DNA from: an uncultured Acidimicrobiales bacterium | GTDB lineage: Bacteria > Actinomycetota > Acidimicrobiia > Acidimicrobiales > CADCSY01 | Assembly (NCBI GenBank): GCA_902805555.1 | Contig: CADCSY010000092.1 | Span: 3,006-67,005 of the forward strand | Direction: 5' to 3' | DNA length: 64,000 bases | Notes under the pieces: generated by a model | Told to the model about the DNA's origin: nothing | Seen by the model: only the letters and a program-made list of their open reading frames with translations | The model's database searches: none | In this document: positions 34,858-42,152 of the stretch, in pieces | Numbering within the stretch: position 1 is the stretch's first letter | Layout of the letters: every line of letters begins with the position of its first letter | Position numbers and translations under genes: made by a program

Positions 34858-35937
34858 GTGAGTGCCGGGCGTGAGGTCATCGACCAGGACGCTCGCCTCG
34901 ACGGGTCGGACGGCCTCGCCGAGCTCACCGGGCTCATCCGCCGCGTCGTCGCCGGTCGGGTGGACAGCCGGGAGGCAGTCGACGACATCGTGCAGGAGAC
35001 CGTTGCGCGCCTCCTCGCCGCGAGCCACCGGCTCGACGGTCGGGCGGTGGGGCCGTATGCGGTCGTCACCGCCCGGAACCTGGTGGCGTCGCAGTGGCGG
35101 AGGGCGGACACCGGCATGCGCCACGCGCACCGCCTGTTCGATCCACGTGCCGCAGTGGCGCCCGACGAGGCGCTCCTCGAGCGTGAGGAGGCAGAGGCGA
35201 TCCGCTCCGCGCTCGACCGCCTGTCACCGCGGGAGCGTGAGGTCCTGCTCGCCCACGAGGTGCACGGCCGCGACACGAGGTCGCTGGCCGACGAGCTCCA
35301 CTCGACCCCCGGCGCCGTCGCCGCCCAGCTCAGCAGGTCCCGGGCGAAGCTGCGCGTCGAGTACCTCATCGAGCTCGATCGCGAGCCCCCGACCGGCCAG
35401 TGCCGGCCCGTCCTGCTCTCGCTGTCCGCTGGCGACAAGCGGCGGCAGTCGGAGCTCGACGCCGGTTACCACCTGCTCGACTGCGGCTACTGCGCTGCGC
35501 TCAGCGAGCCGCTGTTCGACCGGCGCGCAGCCGCCGCACCGGACGAGGTGCGGGTGGCGGTGGAGGTGGACGCCGACATCGTCGTCGTCCGCCAGCGCGG
35601 GCGAGACCTGGCGATGCAGGCCGGCTTCTCCGCCGCCGAAGCCACCATGATCGCAACTGCGGTCTCGGAGATCGCCCGCAACATCGTCCGCTTCGCCCGC
35701 CGCGGGGAGGTCACGGTGACCGTCGCCACGGACGGCGACGCGACGGGCGTGACGGTCGTCGCGCGCGACGCCGGTCCGGGGATCCCCGACATCGAACGTG
35801 CGCTGGAGCCGGGCTTCACCACCTACGGTGGTCGAGGCTTGGGGCTCCCCGGCTCCCGCAGGCTGATGGACGAGTTCGTCATCGTCTCCGATGTGGGGCG
35901 CGGCACCACCGTCACCATGACGAAGTGGCGTCGTTGA
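34858..35937 (+). CDS. Sigma factor - zinc anti-sigma-like linker - RsbT kinase fusion
   Basis: 359 residues in one uninterrupted frame. Residues 20-100 are ECF sigma region 2 (VDDIVQETVARLLAASH, VTARNLVASQWRRADT). Residues 108-175 are region 4 with helix-turn-helix (LDRLSPREREVLLAHEV, TPGAVAAQLSRSRAKLR). Residues 182-212 hold C182, H205, C209 and C212, the Cys...HxxxCxxC pattern of zinc-binding anti-sigma domains. Residues 230-359 match the whole of RsbT: VRQRGRDLAMQAGFS, AVSEIARNIVRFARRG (N box), DAGPGIPDIERALEPGF (G1), GGRGLGLPGSRRLMDEF (G2). RsbT phosphorylates RsbS and RsbR. The next two genes encode those partners. GTG 34858 is the only sensible start. Confidence 0.9.
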   Translation: MSAGREVIDQDARLDGSDGLAELTGLIRRVVAGRVDSREAVDDIVQETVARLLAASHRLDGRAVGPYAVVTARNLVASQWRRADTGMRHAHRLFDPRAAVAPDEALLEREEAEAIRSALDRLSPREREVLLAHEVHGRDTRSLADELHSTPGAVAAQLSRSRAKLRVEYLIELDREPPTGQCRPVLLSLSAGDKRRQSELDAGYHLLDCGYCAALSEPLFDRRAAAAPDEVRVAVEVDADIVVVRQRGRDLAMQAGFSAAEATMIATAVSEIARNIVRFARRGEVTVTVATDGDATGVTVVARDAGPGIPDIERALEPGFTTYGGRGLGLPGSRRLMDEFVIVSDVGRGTTVTMTKWRR

Positions 35938-35990
35938 GGCGGCGGGAGCGTGTCGTGTCAGTGCTCGAAGAACGGACCGAGGGAGTGGTG

Positions 35991-36890
35991 ATGGCTGAGC
36001 CAGAGCTGGATGACGAGTCAGAGCTGGATGACGTCGAACGTGCGGCACCGCGGGACGACCACCGCCTGCTGCCGGCGCTCGTGGCGCACCTGCGCGAGCA
36101 CCGGACGGAGCTGCGCGAGGAGTGGGAGCGCCGCATCGAGACGACCCACCTCCTGCAGGCGATGACACCGCACGAGGTCGGCTCGGAGACGACCTCCGTC
36201 TACGACAACTACGTGGAGGTGCTCGAGACCGGCAGCGTCGACGCGCTGCAGCGCTACGCCCGGGACCTGTCGGAGCGCATCATCCCGCGGGGCGTGGAGA
36301 CCCACGAGGTCGTGGGGATCGTCCTGCTCCTCCGCGACGTGCTCGCCCGCTCGCTGTTCCTCAAGTACCACGACGACTTCGACGTGCTCAACCGCGTGCT
36401 CGACGCCTACGAGCCCGCCGCCAACCGCATCGCCAACACCGTCGCCGTGAGCTTCGTCGAGGAGCGCGAGCGCATCATCCGCCAGCAGCAGGACGCCATC
36501 AGGGAGCTGTCCACCCCGGTGCTCCAGGTGCGCGAGCGCCTCCTCATCCTCCCCATCATCGGCGTCCTCGACAGCCAACGAGCCACGCAGCTCACCGACC
36601 AGCTGCTGCGCGGCATCCGGCTCAACCGCGCCAGGGTCGTCGTCATCGACATCACCGGCGTCCCCGACATCGACACGACCGTCGCCAACCACATCGTCGA
36701 GACGGTCGACGCCTCGAGGCTCATGGGTGCGAGCGTGATCATCACCGGCCTCTCCCCGGAGATCGCGAGGACGCTGGTGACGATCGGCGTCGACCTCAGC
36801 AAGATGAACACGATCGGCGACCTGCAAGGCGGCATCGAGGAGGCGGAGCGACAGCTCGGCTTCCACGTGACCCGCTCCGAGGACAGCTGA
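35991..36890 (+). CDS. rsbR: RsbR-type stressosome co-antagonist
   Basis: 299 residues. Residues 22-160 form an all-helical N-terminal sensor domain like the globin-like domain of RsbR proteins; no haem ligand is assigned. Residues 172-290 are a STAS domain nearly matching RsbRA: RELSTPVLQVRERLLILPIIG, DITGVPDIDTTVANHIVE and SPEIARTLVTIG. T229 and T261 match the two threonines phosphorylated by RsbT in Bacillus. GGGAG six bases before ATG 35991; a GTG at 35955 has an equal signal and would add 12 residues. Second gene of the module. Confidence 0.92.
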   Translation: MAEPELDDESELDDVERAAPRDDHRLLPALVAHLREHRTELREEWERRIETTHLLQAMTPHEVGSETTSVYDNYVEVLETGSVDALQRYARDLSERIIPRGVETHEVVGIVLLLRDVLARSLFLKYHDDFDVLNRVLDAYEPAANRIANTVAVSFVEERERIIRQQQDAIRELSTPVLQVRERLLILPIIGVLDSQRATQLTDQLLRGIRLNRARVVVIDITGVPDIDTTVANHIVETVDASRLMGASVIITGLSPEIARTLVTIGVDLSKMNTIGDLQGGIEEAERQLGFHVTRSEDS

Positions 36891-36916
36891 CCCGGCGGAA
36901 CTGGGACACTGGACCC

Positions 36917-37318
36917 GTGTTCGTCTCGATCCTGCGCCAGGGCGACTTCCTGATCGCCTCCATCCACACGGCGCTCGACGACACGGAGCTGCTCCGCTTC
37001 CAGGAAGACCTCGTCACCCAGATCGGCACGTCCCGGGCACAGGGGATCGTCATCGACGTCGCCGCGCTCGACGTCCTCGACTCCTTCGCCTCGAGTGCCC
37101 TCCGCGACCTCGCCCAGATGGCCCGACTGCGGGGTGCTGCCACCGTCATCGTCGGGATCCAACCGGATGTCGCCTTCGCCATCGTGCGACTGGGGATGGA
37201 GCTGGACATCCACACGGCACTGGGCCTCGAGGAGGGGTTGGCGTACCTGGAGAGCGTCACGTCGGGCAACCGGGCCGGCGGCTCCGCCCTCGGCGCGCTG
37301 CGCGGCGTCGACCGCTGA
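36917..37318 (+). CDS. rsbS: RsbS-type stressosome scaffold antagonist
   Basis: 133 residues, a single STAS domain matching RsbS: FLIASIHTALDDTELLRFQEDLVTQIG, GIVIDVAALDVLDSFASSALRD and GIQPDVAFAIVRLGMELD. S56 corresponds to the Ser phosphorylated by RsbT. RsbS normally holds RsbT; here it would hold the sigma-RsbT fusion. A C-terminal extension of about 17 residues is Gly/Ala/Arg-rich. GACACT lies six bases before GTG 36917, possibly an internal leaderless promoter. Confidence 0.92.
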   Translation: MFVSILRQGDFLIASIHTALDDTELLRFQEDLVTQIGTSRAQGIVIDVAALDVLDSFASSALRDLAQMARLRGAATVIVGIQPDVAFAIVRLGMELDIHTALGLEEGLAYLESVTSGNRAGGSALGALRGVDR

Positions 37319-37488
37319 GCGCGAGCCCCACCGTCGACCACGTCGGGACGGGGGTCCTCCACGGGAGCTCGACGCCACCCGACCGGCACTTGCGCAGCTC
37401 CCGCGTCATGCGCGCCGGTCGAACACGTCTCACTGGGTGACGAGACGAGCGGCCGCCGGGTGGCGGTGGTGCGACCGGGGGGATCCAC

Positions 37489-37779
37489 GTGGGCGCGTTC
37501 ACAGAGGTGCGGCGGTGGGAGCGCGGGCTGTCCTGCGTCGACGGGCAGGTGTACCGCCAGCTCGCAGCGGGTGCCGACGAGTTCCTCGTCGTGGTGCGGG
37601 CATCCGACTTCCCGGCGGCGATGGCGGACGTGCTCCCCCAGGTCGTCCAGTACCTCGACGGGTTCGACGTGCTCGTGACCGGCGTGCGCGTCCAGGGTGC
37701 GACCGCCCACGTCCGGGTCCGACAGCGCACGACGAACCACACGGTGTGCACCCGACCCTCGCACCCCGGACTGCGGTAG
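37489..37779 (+). CDS. Small protein of unknown function downstream of stressosome genes
   Basis: 96 residues, start GTG 37489 after GGGGGG. Reads like a compact alpha/beta protein (EFLVVVRASDFPAAMADVLPQV, then FDVLVTGVRVQGATAHVRVRQR). No family recognised, no membrane segment. It follows rsbS by 170 bases on the same strand and is likely coding by GC3 bias. Confidence 0.55.
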   Translation: MGAFTEVRRWERGLSCVDGQVYRQLAAGADEFLVVVRASDFPAAMADVLPQVVQYLDGFDVLVTGVRVQGATAHVRVRQRTTNHTVCTRPSHPGLR

Positions 37780-37825
37780 CGGGAGGGAGCACCGTGCGCC
37801 CCGATGATCCGGGGCGCTCCGTCTC

Positions 37826-38371
37826 CTACTGACCGGGCCACCCGGGGATGCCGGGGTCGAGCTCCACGCCGGCCGAGTTCAAGAAGCCGGAGACGAGCCG
37901 GTAGAACCCGGCCAGCACGAGGAGCTCGACGAGCTGGGTCTGGGTCCACCGCTCGGCGAGCCCCTCCCACGTGCGGTCGGCCACCTTGTCGTCGGCGTGG
38001 AGGTCGTCCGCCATCGCCACCAGCAGGCGGTCGGCGTCGTCCCATCCGTCGAGCGAGTCCTCGGTCAGCCGGACGATCTCCTCGTCGGTCAGCCCCGCCT
38101 GGCGGCCGAGCACCGTGTGCTGCCCGAACTCGTACACAGACCCGGCCCGCCATCCGACCCGGAGGATCACGATCTCCCGCTCGCGTGGCGGGAAGCCCTT
38201 CCCCGACAGCAGGAAGCCGCCCATGTGGAGGACGGCTTCCAGCATCTTCGGGGCGTGGGCCAGCGTGGCGAAGATGTTGAGCGGCGGTCGGTCACCGAAG
38301 GCCGTCGCCAGCGTGGCGGCTGCCTCCGGGCCCGGGTCGGTGAGGGGTGCGATGCGCGGTCGATCTGCCAT
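37826..38371 (-). CDS. Carboxymuconolactone decarboxylase (AhpD-like) family protein
   Basis: 181 residues. LSGKGFPPREREIVILRVGWRAGSVYEF matches the family core, but the AhpD-type CxxC is absent: the position reads AGSVYEFGQH, retaining Glu and His. Such proteins include lactone decarboxylases and peroxidase-like members. ATG 38371 has GGGGGAG upstream. Stands alone between stressosome and fatty-acid genes. Confidence 0.85.
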   Translation of the reverse strand: MADRPRIAPLTDPGPEAAATLATAFGDRPPLNIFATLAHAPKMLEAVLHMGGFLLSGKGFPPREREIVILRVGWRAGSVYEFGQHTVLGRQAGLTDEEIVRLTEDSLDGWDDADRLLVAMADDLHADDKVADRTWEGLAERWTQTQLVELLVLAGFYRLVSGFLNSAGVELDPGIPGWPGQ

Positions 38372-38462
38372 CCGGGCAGTCTCCCCCGCCGGAACCCGGT
38401 CCGCCGGATCCCGGCCCGCCTGCACGTCGCACGGCAGCTGGCCCCTGCCGGGAGCGCCTCGG

Positions 38463-38468
38463 TAGGTT
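38463..38468 (+). promoter_or_regulatory. Candidate -10 (TAGGTT), leaderless
   Basis: TAGGTT seven bases before ATG 38476 with no ribosome binding site. Confidence 0.5.
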
Positions 38469-38475
38469 CCGTGCC

Positions 38476-39699
38476 ATGGCCGACCACGCAGCGCTGATCA
38501 GCGAGCGCCTCGAGCAGCTCCTGGCGGAGACCGACGAGAGCACCGACGTCCGCACGTTCCGCGGCAAGCAGTACGACCTCGGCCTCGGGTGGGTCCACTT
38601 CCCGGAGGGCTACGGCGGGGTCGGGGCGCCGCCGAAGCTGCAGCGAATCGTCGAGGAGGGCATCGCCGGCGCCTCGAGGCGAGCCCACGACCCAGGGCGG
38701 ACGTTCTTCGGCCTGACCATGGCGGGTCCGACCATCGTCACCCACGGCTCGGAGGAGGCCAGGCAGCGGCTGCTCCGGCCGATGTTCACCGGCGAGGACG
38801 CCTGGTGCCAGCTCTTCAGCGAGCCGGGCGCAGGCTCCGACCTGGCCGGGCTGTCGTGCCGGGCCGTGCGCGACGGCGACGAGTGGGTGGTGACCGGGCA
38901 GAAGGTCTGGAACACCCTCGCCCACATCGCCGACCGCGGGATGCTCGTCGCCAGGACCGATCCCCAGCAGCCGAAGCACCGGGGGGTGACCTACTTCGCG
39001 CTCGACATGCACGCCCCCGGGGTCGAGGTGCGGCCGCTGCGCCAGATCACGGGGGAGGCGGAGTTCAACGAGGTCTACATGACCGAGGTGCGGGTGCCCG
39101 ACGCCGACCGCATCGGCGACGTCGGCGCCGGCTGGGGCGTGGCCATGACCACCTTGGCCAACGAGCGCACCACGATCGGCGGCGGCGGCAGCGGCGCCCG
39201 GCGTCAGACGGGACCCGTGCGCTACCAGTGGGGCAAGGGGGCGATGGCCGAGGCGCTGCGCATCTGGCACGAGGAGGCGCCCGATCCCAGCCCGGCCATG
39301 AAGGACCGACTCATGCGGATGATGGTGGAGTCCGAGGTGCTGTACCTGACGAACGTCCGCGCCGGCCAGATGCGCCAGGCCGGCAACCCGGGACCCGAGG
39401 GCTCGATCGCCAAGCTCATGTTCAGCGAGGTCAACAAGCGCCTCTACGAGCTGTGCGTCGACCTGCTCGGCCCGCGCGCCACCGTCGACGTCGACTACTC
39501 CATGCGCCGGACCGACGCCGGGGGGCTCGTCGGTGCGCCCGGCAGCTCGCGCAAGATGTTCCTGCGGTCCCGTGCCAACTCCGTCGAGGGCGGCACCTCC
39601 GAGGTGCAGCGCAACATCCTCGGCGAGCGGGTGCTCGGCCTCCCGGGCGACGTGCGGGTCGACAAGGACCGCCCGTGGTCGGAGGTCCCCCGCAGCTGA
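38476..39699 (+). CDS. Acyl-CoA dehydrogenase
   Basis: 407 residues. CQLFSEPGAGSDLAGL (flavin/substrate site), WVVTGQKVWNTLAHIAD and the C-terminal GGTSEVQRNILGERVLGLP are family signatures. A catalytic Glu is plausible in the ME-rich segment, but I cannot place it surely. FAD-dependent alpha,beta-dehydrogenation of an acyl-CoA, passing electrons to EtfAB (53974-55709). A second acyl-CoA dehydrogenase is at 42153-43406; steroid-degrading actinobacteria often use heteromeric pairs. Confidence 0.9.
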   Translation: MADHAALISERLEQLLAETDESTDVRTFRGKQYDLGLGWVHFPEGYGGVGAPPKLQRIVEEGIAGASRRAHDPGRTFFGLTMAGPTIVTHGSEEARQRLLRPMFTGEDAWCQLFSEPGAGSDLAGLSCRAVRDGDEWVVTGQKVWNTLAHIADRGMLVARTDPQQPKHRGVTYFALDMHAPGVEVRPLRQITGEAEFNEVYMTEVRVPDADRIGDVGAGWGVAMTTLANERTTIGGGGSGARRQTGPVRYQWGKGAMAEALRIWHEEAPDPSPAMKDRLMRMMVESEVLYLTNVRAGQMRQAGNPGPEGSIAKLMFSEVNKRLYELCVDLLGPRATVDVDYSMRRTDAGGLVGAPGSSRKMFLRSRANSVEGGTSEVQRNILGERVLGLPGDVRVDKDRPWSEVPRS

Positions 39700-39718
39700 G
39701 GCAGGTCCCTGGGGCAGG

Positions 39719-40270
39719 TCAGCCCTCCGACGGGGGCCCCGGCTCCGCCGCCACGTCCTCCCAGAACGCAACGGCGACCGCCTCGAGCCGCATCCCCAGC
39801 TCGAGGGTCCGGCGGTGGAACTCGTGCCCGGGGTTCGCCTCCAGCCAGACCGCGAGCTCCTCCATCTGGTCGAGGCGGCGCCGGCGCATGTCGACCTGCT
39901 CCTCGGCGAGCGCGGCGACGGCGGCCGCTTCGGACTGCGAGCCGAAGAAGAGCTTGAGCAGGCCCTGGTCCCGATACCCGATGGCCTCCTCCGCAGGCTC
40001 CGCGAGCCACGAGCGCAGGGCCTCCCGCCCGGCAGCGGTCACTGCGAACCGGCGCCGCCGGCGCCCGTCGGCCTCCCGCTCCTCCTCGACCAGCCCGGCG
40101 GCTGCCAGCCGGGGCGGCTCGGTGTAGAGCTGGGTGTGGGGGAAGGGCCAGAAGCGGCCGATCGAGCGGGCGACGGACGCCTTGAGCTCGTAGGGCGTGG
40201 ACGGGCCCCGCTCGGCCAGGAGACCGAGCACGAGGTAGGACGTCGACGTGAGCGCTGGGCCCGGAGACAC
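39719..40270 (-). CDS. PadR family transcriptional regulator
   Basis: 183 residues from GTG 40270. TSTSYLVLGLLAERGPSTPYELK is the winged-helix start of PadR proteins; FPHTQLYTEPPRLAAAGLVEEE is the recognition helix and wing. The C-terminal helical half (QVDMRRRRLDQMEELAVWLE) is the Vir_C dimer domain. An ATG at 40294 would add eight residues. It is divergent from an MFS efflux gene with an operator between them, the classic drug-responsive layout. Confidence 0.9.
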   Translation of the reverse strand: MSPGPALTSTSYLVLGLLAERGPSTPYELKASVARSIGRFWPFPHTQLYTEPPRLAAAGLVEEEREADGRRRRRFAVTAAGREALRSWLAEPAEEAIGYRDQGLLKLFFGSQSEAAAVAALAEEQVDMRRRRLDQMEELAVWLEANPGHEFHRRTLELGMRLEAVAVAFWEDVAAEPGPPSEG

Positions 40271-40303
40271 CTCTCCAGCGTACCGAAGGACCATTCGCAC
40301 GAT

Positions 40304-40322
40304 ACCGTTCGGCACGAACGGT
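40304..40322. promoter_or_regulatory. Perfect inverted repeat, likely PadR operator
   Basis: ACCGTTCG-GCA-CGAACGGT, eight-base arms around three bases, centred in the PadR/MFS divergent region. Minus-strand TATCGT overlaps it, so binding could repress both genes. Confidence 0.65.
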
Positions 40323-40343
40323 GACGGGGGCTGAGGAGGAGCG

Positions 40344-41765
40344 ATGGCACTGGCACGTGGTTGGAAGGTCCTGCTCGTCACCTCGGCCGGCGTGTACCTC
40401 GTGTCGCTCGACGTCACGATCGTCAACATCGCGTTCCGGGACCTGAACGCCGACTTCGCCGAGGCCTCGCCGAACCTGCTCTCGTGGGTCCTCTCGGGCT
40501 ACAACATCGCCTTCGCCGCCAGCCTCCTCACCGCCGGGCGCATGGCCGACCGGTTCGGGCGACGACGTGCCTTCTTCACGGGCCTGGCCGTGTTCACCAC
40601 CGCCTCGGCGCTGTGCGGGCTGGCGCCCGGGCCCTACTGGCTGATCGCGGCGCGGGTGCTCCAGGCCGTGGGCGGCGCCCTGATCATCCCCTCGTCGCTC
40701 GCGCTGATCCTCCCCGAGTTCCCACCGGAGCGGCGCTCGGCGGCGATCGGCATCTGGGGTGCGGTGGGAGCGGTGGCTGCGGCCACGGGACCGAGCCTCG
40801 GCGGGTTCCTCGTCGACGCCGTCGGGTGGCGGGCCGTGTTCTACGTGAACATGCCGTTCTGCCTGCTCGCCTTCGTCTTCGGGCGGAGCCTGCTCGTGGA
40901 GTCGAAGGACCCGACCGCCGGCGGCATCCCCGACGTGCTGGGCGCCGCCCTCGGGACCCTCGGCGTCGGCGCCCTCACGCTCTCCATCGTGCAGGGCGGC
41001 GAGTGGGGCTACGCCGACCCCCGGACGGTCGCCGCCTACGTCGTGGCCGCCGCCGCCCTCCCCGCCTTCGTGGCCCGCTGCAACCGGAGCTCGAACCCGG
41101 TGCTCGACCTCGGCCTGCTGCGCCAGCGCTTCTTCGCCGTGGCCAACGCCGCCGGCTTCCTGTTCGCTGTCGGCTTCTTCGCCATGCTCTTCGTGAACGT
41201 GCAGTTCCTCACCGGCGTCTGGGGCTACTCCGTCATCGGCGCCGGTCTGGCGCTGACCCCGGGTCCGCTCTTCGCCGCTGCGTGCGCGGGCCCAGCCGGA
41301 CGGCTGGCCGACCGCTACGGCCACCGCATCGTCGCCGGCCCCGGCGCGGTGCTCTTCGCCGCCGGGATCCTCAGCTACATCCTGTACCTCGACCCGGAGC
41401 CGGACTACTGGGGCGTGTTCTTCGTGGGCAACGCCCTCGTCGGCATCGGCATCGGGTTCACCATCTCGACGCTGGGCTCGGCCTCGAGCGCCTTCCTGCC
41501 CCCGACCCGCTTCGCCATGGGCAGCGCCTTCAACGCCACGGCGCGCCAGATCGGAGCCGCGCTCGGCATCGCCATGGTCGTCGCCGTGCTCGGCACCCCC
41601 TCGCCGGCCGAGGCAGCCGCGGCCTTCGACCGGGCCTGGAGCGTGCTCGCCCTGTTCGGCCTCGCCAGCGGCCTGGTCATGCTGGTCCTGTTCCGCCCCC
41701 CGCCGAACGCCGAGGTGGCGACCACCACCGAGGGCAGCGTCGCCACCGGCGCCCCGGCCGCCTGA
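40344..41765 (+). CDS. MFS transporter, DHA2 (EmrB/QacA) family
   Basis: 473 residues with about 14 membrane segments. LVSLDVTIVNIAFRDL is motif D1, LTAGRMADRFGRRRAFFTGL motif A and ALCGL-x-PGPYWLIAARVLQAVGGAL motif B/C of 14-segment drug efflux proteins. Proton-driven export of hydrophobic compounds is likely. GAGGAGGAG before ATG 40344 is a strong ribosome site. Probably controlled by the adjacent PadR. Confidence 0.92.
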   Translation: MALARGWKVLLVTSAGVYLVSLDVTIVNIAFRDLNADFAEASPNLLSWVLSGYNIAFAASLLTAGRMADRFGRRRAFFTGLAVFTTASALCGLAPGPYWLIAARVLQAVGGALIIPSSLALILPEFPPERRSAAIGIWGAVGAVAAATGPSLGGFLVDAVGWRAVFYVNMPFCLLAFVFGRSLLVESKDPTAGGIPDVLGAALGTLGVGALTLSIVQGGEWGYADPRTVAAYVVAAAALPAFVARCNRSSNPVLDLGLLRQRFFAVANAAGFLFAVGFFAMLFVNVQFLTGVWGYSVIGAGLALTPGPLFAAACAGPAGRLADRYGHRIVAGPGAVLFAAGILSYILYLDPEPDYWGVFFVGNALVGIGIGFTISTLGSASSAFLPPTRFAMGSAFNATARQIGAALGIAMVVAVLGTPSPAEAAAAFDRAWSVLALFGLASGLVMLVLFRPPPNAEVATTTEGSVATGAPAA

Positions 41766-41790
41766 CCGAGCCCGCCCGGCGGCGCACCCG

Positions 41791-42138
41791 TGCTGGCGGC
41801 TGGGTGCCCTCCGGCCGGTGAGCCGCCAGCTCGAGTCGTTGCCCGAACTGGCGGTTGGATCGGGTGCCCTACCCGCAGGTGAGCCGCCAGTTCGAGTCCT
41901 TGCCCGAACTGGCGGCTGGATCGGGTGCCCTGCCCGCAGCTGGACCGCCAACTCGAACCCCCCCGAACTGGCGGCTGGATCGGGTGCCCTACCCGCCGGT
42001 GAGCCGCCAACTCGAATCCACCCGAACTGGCGGTTGGATCGGGTGCCCTGCCCGCAGGTGAACCGCCAGTTCGAGTCGTCGCCCGACTTGGCGGTTGGAT
42101 CGGGTGCCCTGCCGGTCGGTGAGCCGCCAGATCGAGAG
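41791..42138. repeat. Tandem stem-loop array, about six units of 59-61 bp
   Basis: Core CGAACTGGCGGYTGGATCGG occurs at 41845, 41906, 41965, 42024 and (varied) 42085, with a partial copy at 41791, each followed by GTGCCCTRCCCGC. At each unit boundary GCCGCCARTTCG and CGAACTGGCGGC are inverted, giving five 9-13 bp hairpins with 7-10 base loops. The array fills the gap between two convergent genes, so it may terminate both; it also looks like a REP-type repeat. Confidence 0.9.
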
Positions 42139-42152
42139 CGGGGCCGGGCCCC

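Noticed and set aside
37419-37450. SigB/SigF-type promoter before the 37489 gene
   Set aside because: Only a partial -10-like GGGTGA is present; the -35 and spacing do not fit.
31453-41900. 11-base match GTTCGAGTCCT between the tRNA-Arg T arm and the repeat array, as possible att sites of a 10-kb island
   Set aside because: The match is short and lies in the common T-arm sequence; no integrase or other mobility gene is present.
41791-42138. CRISPR array
   Set aside because: Units are adjacent and similar over their whole length, with no unique spacers and no cas genes nearby.
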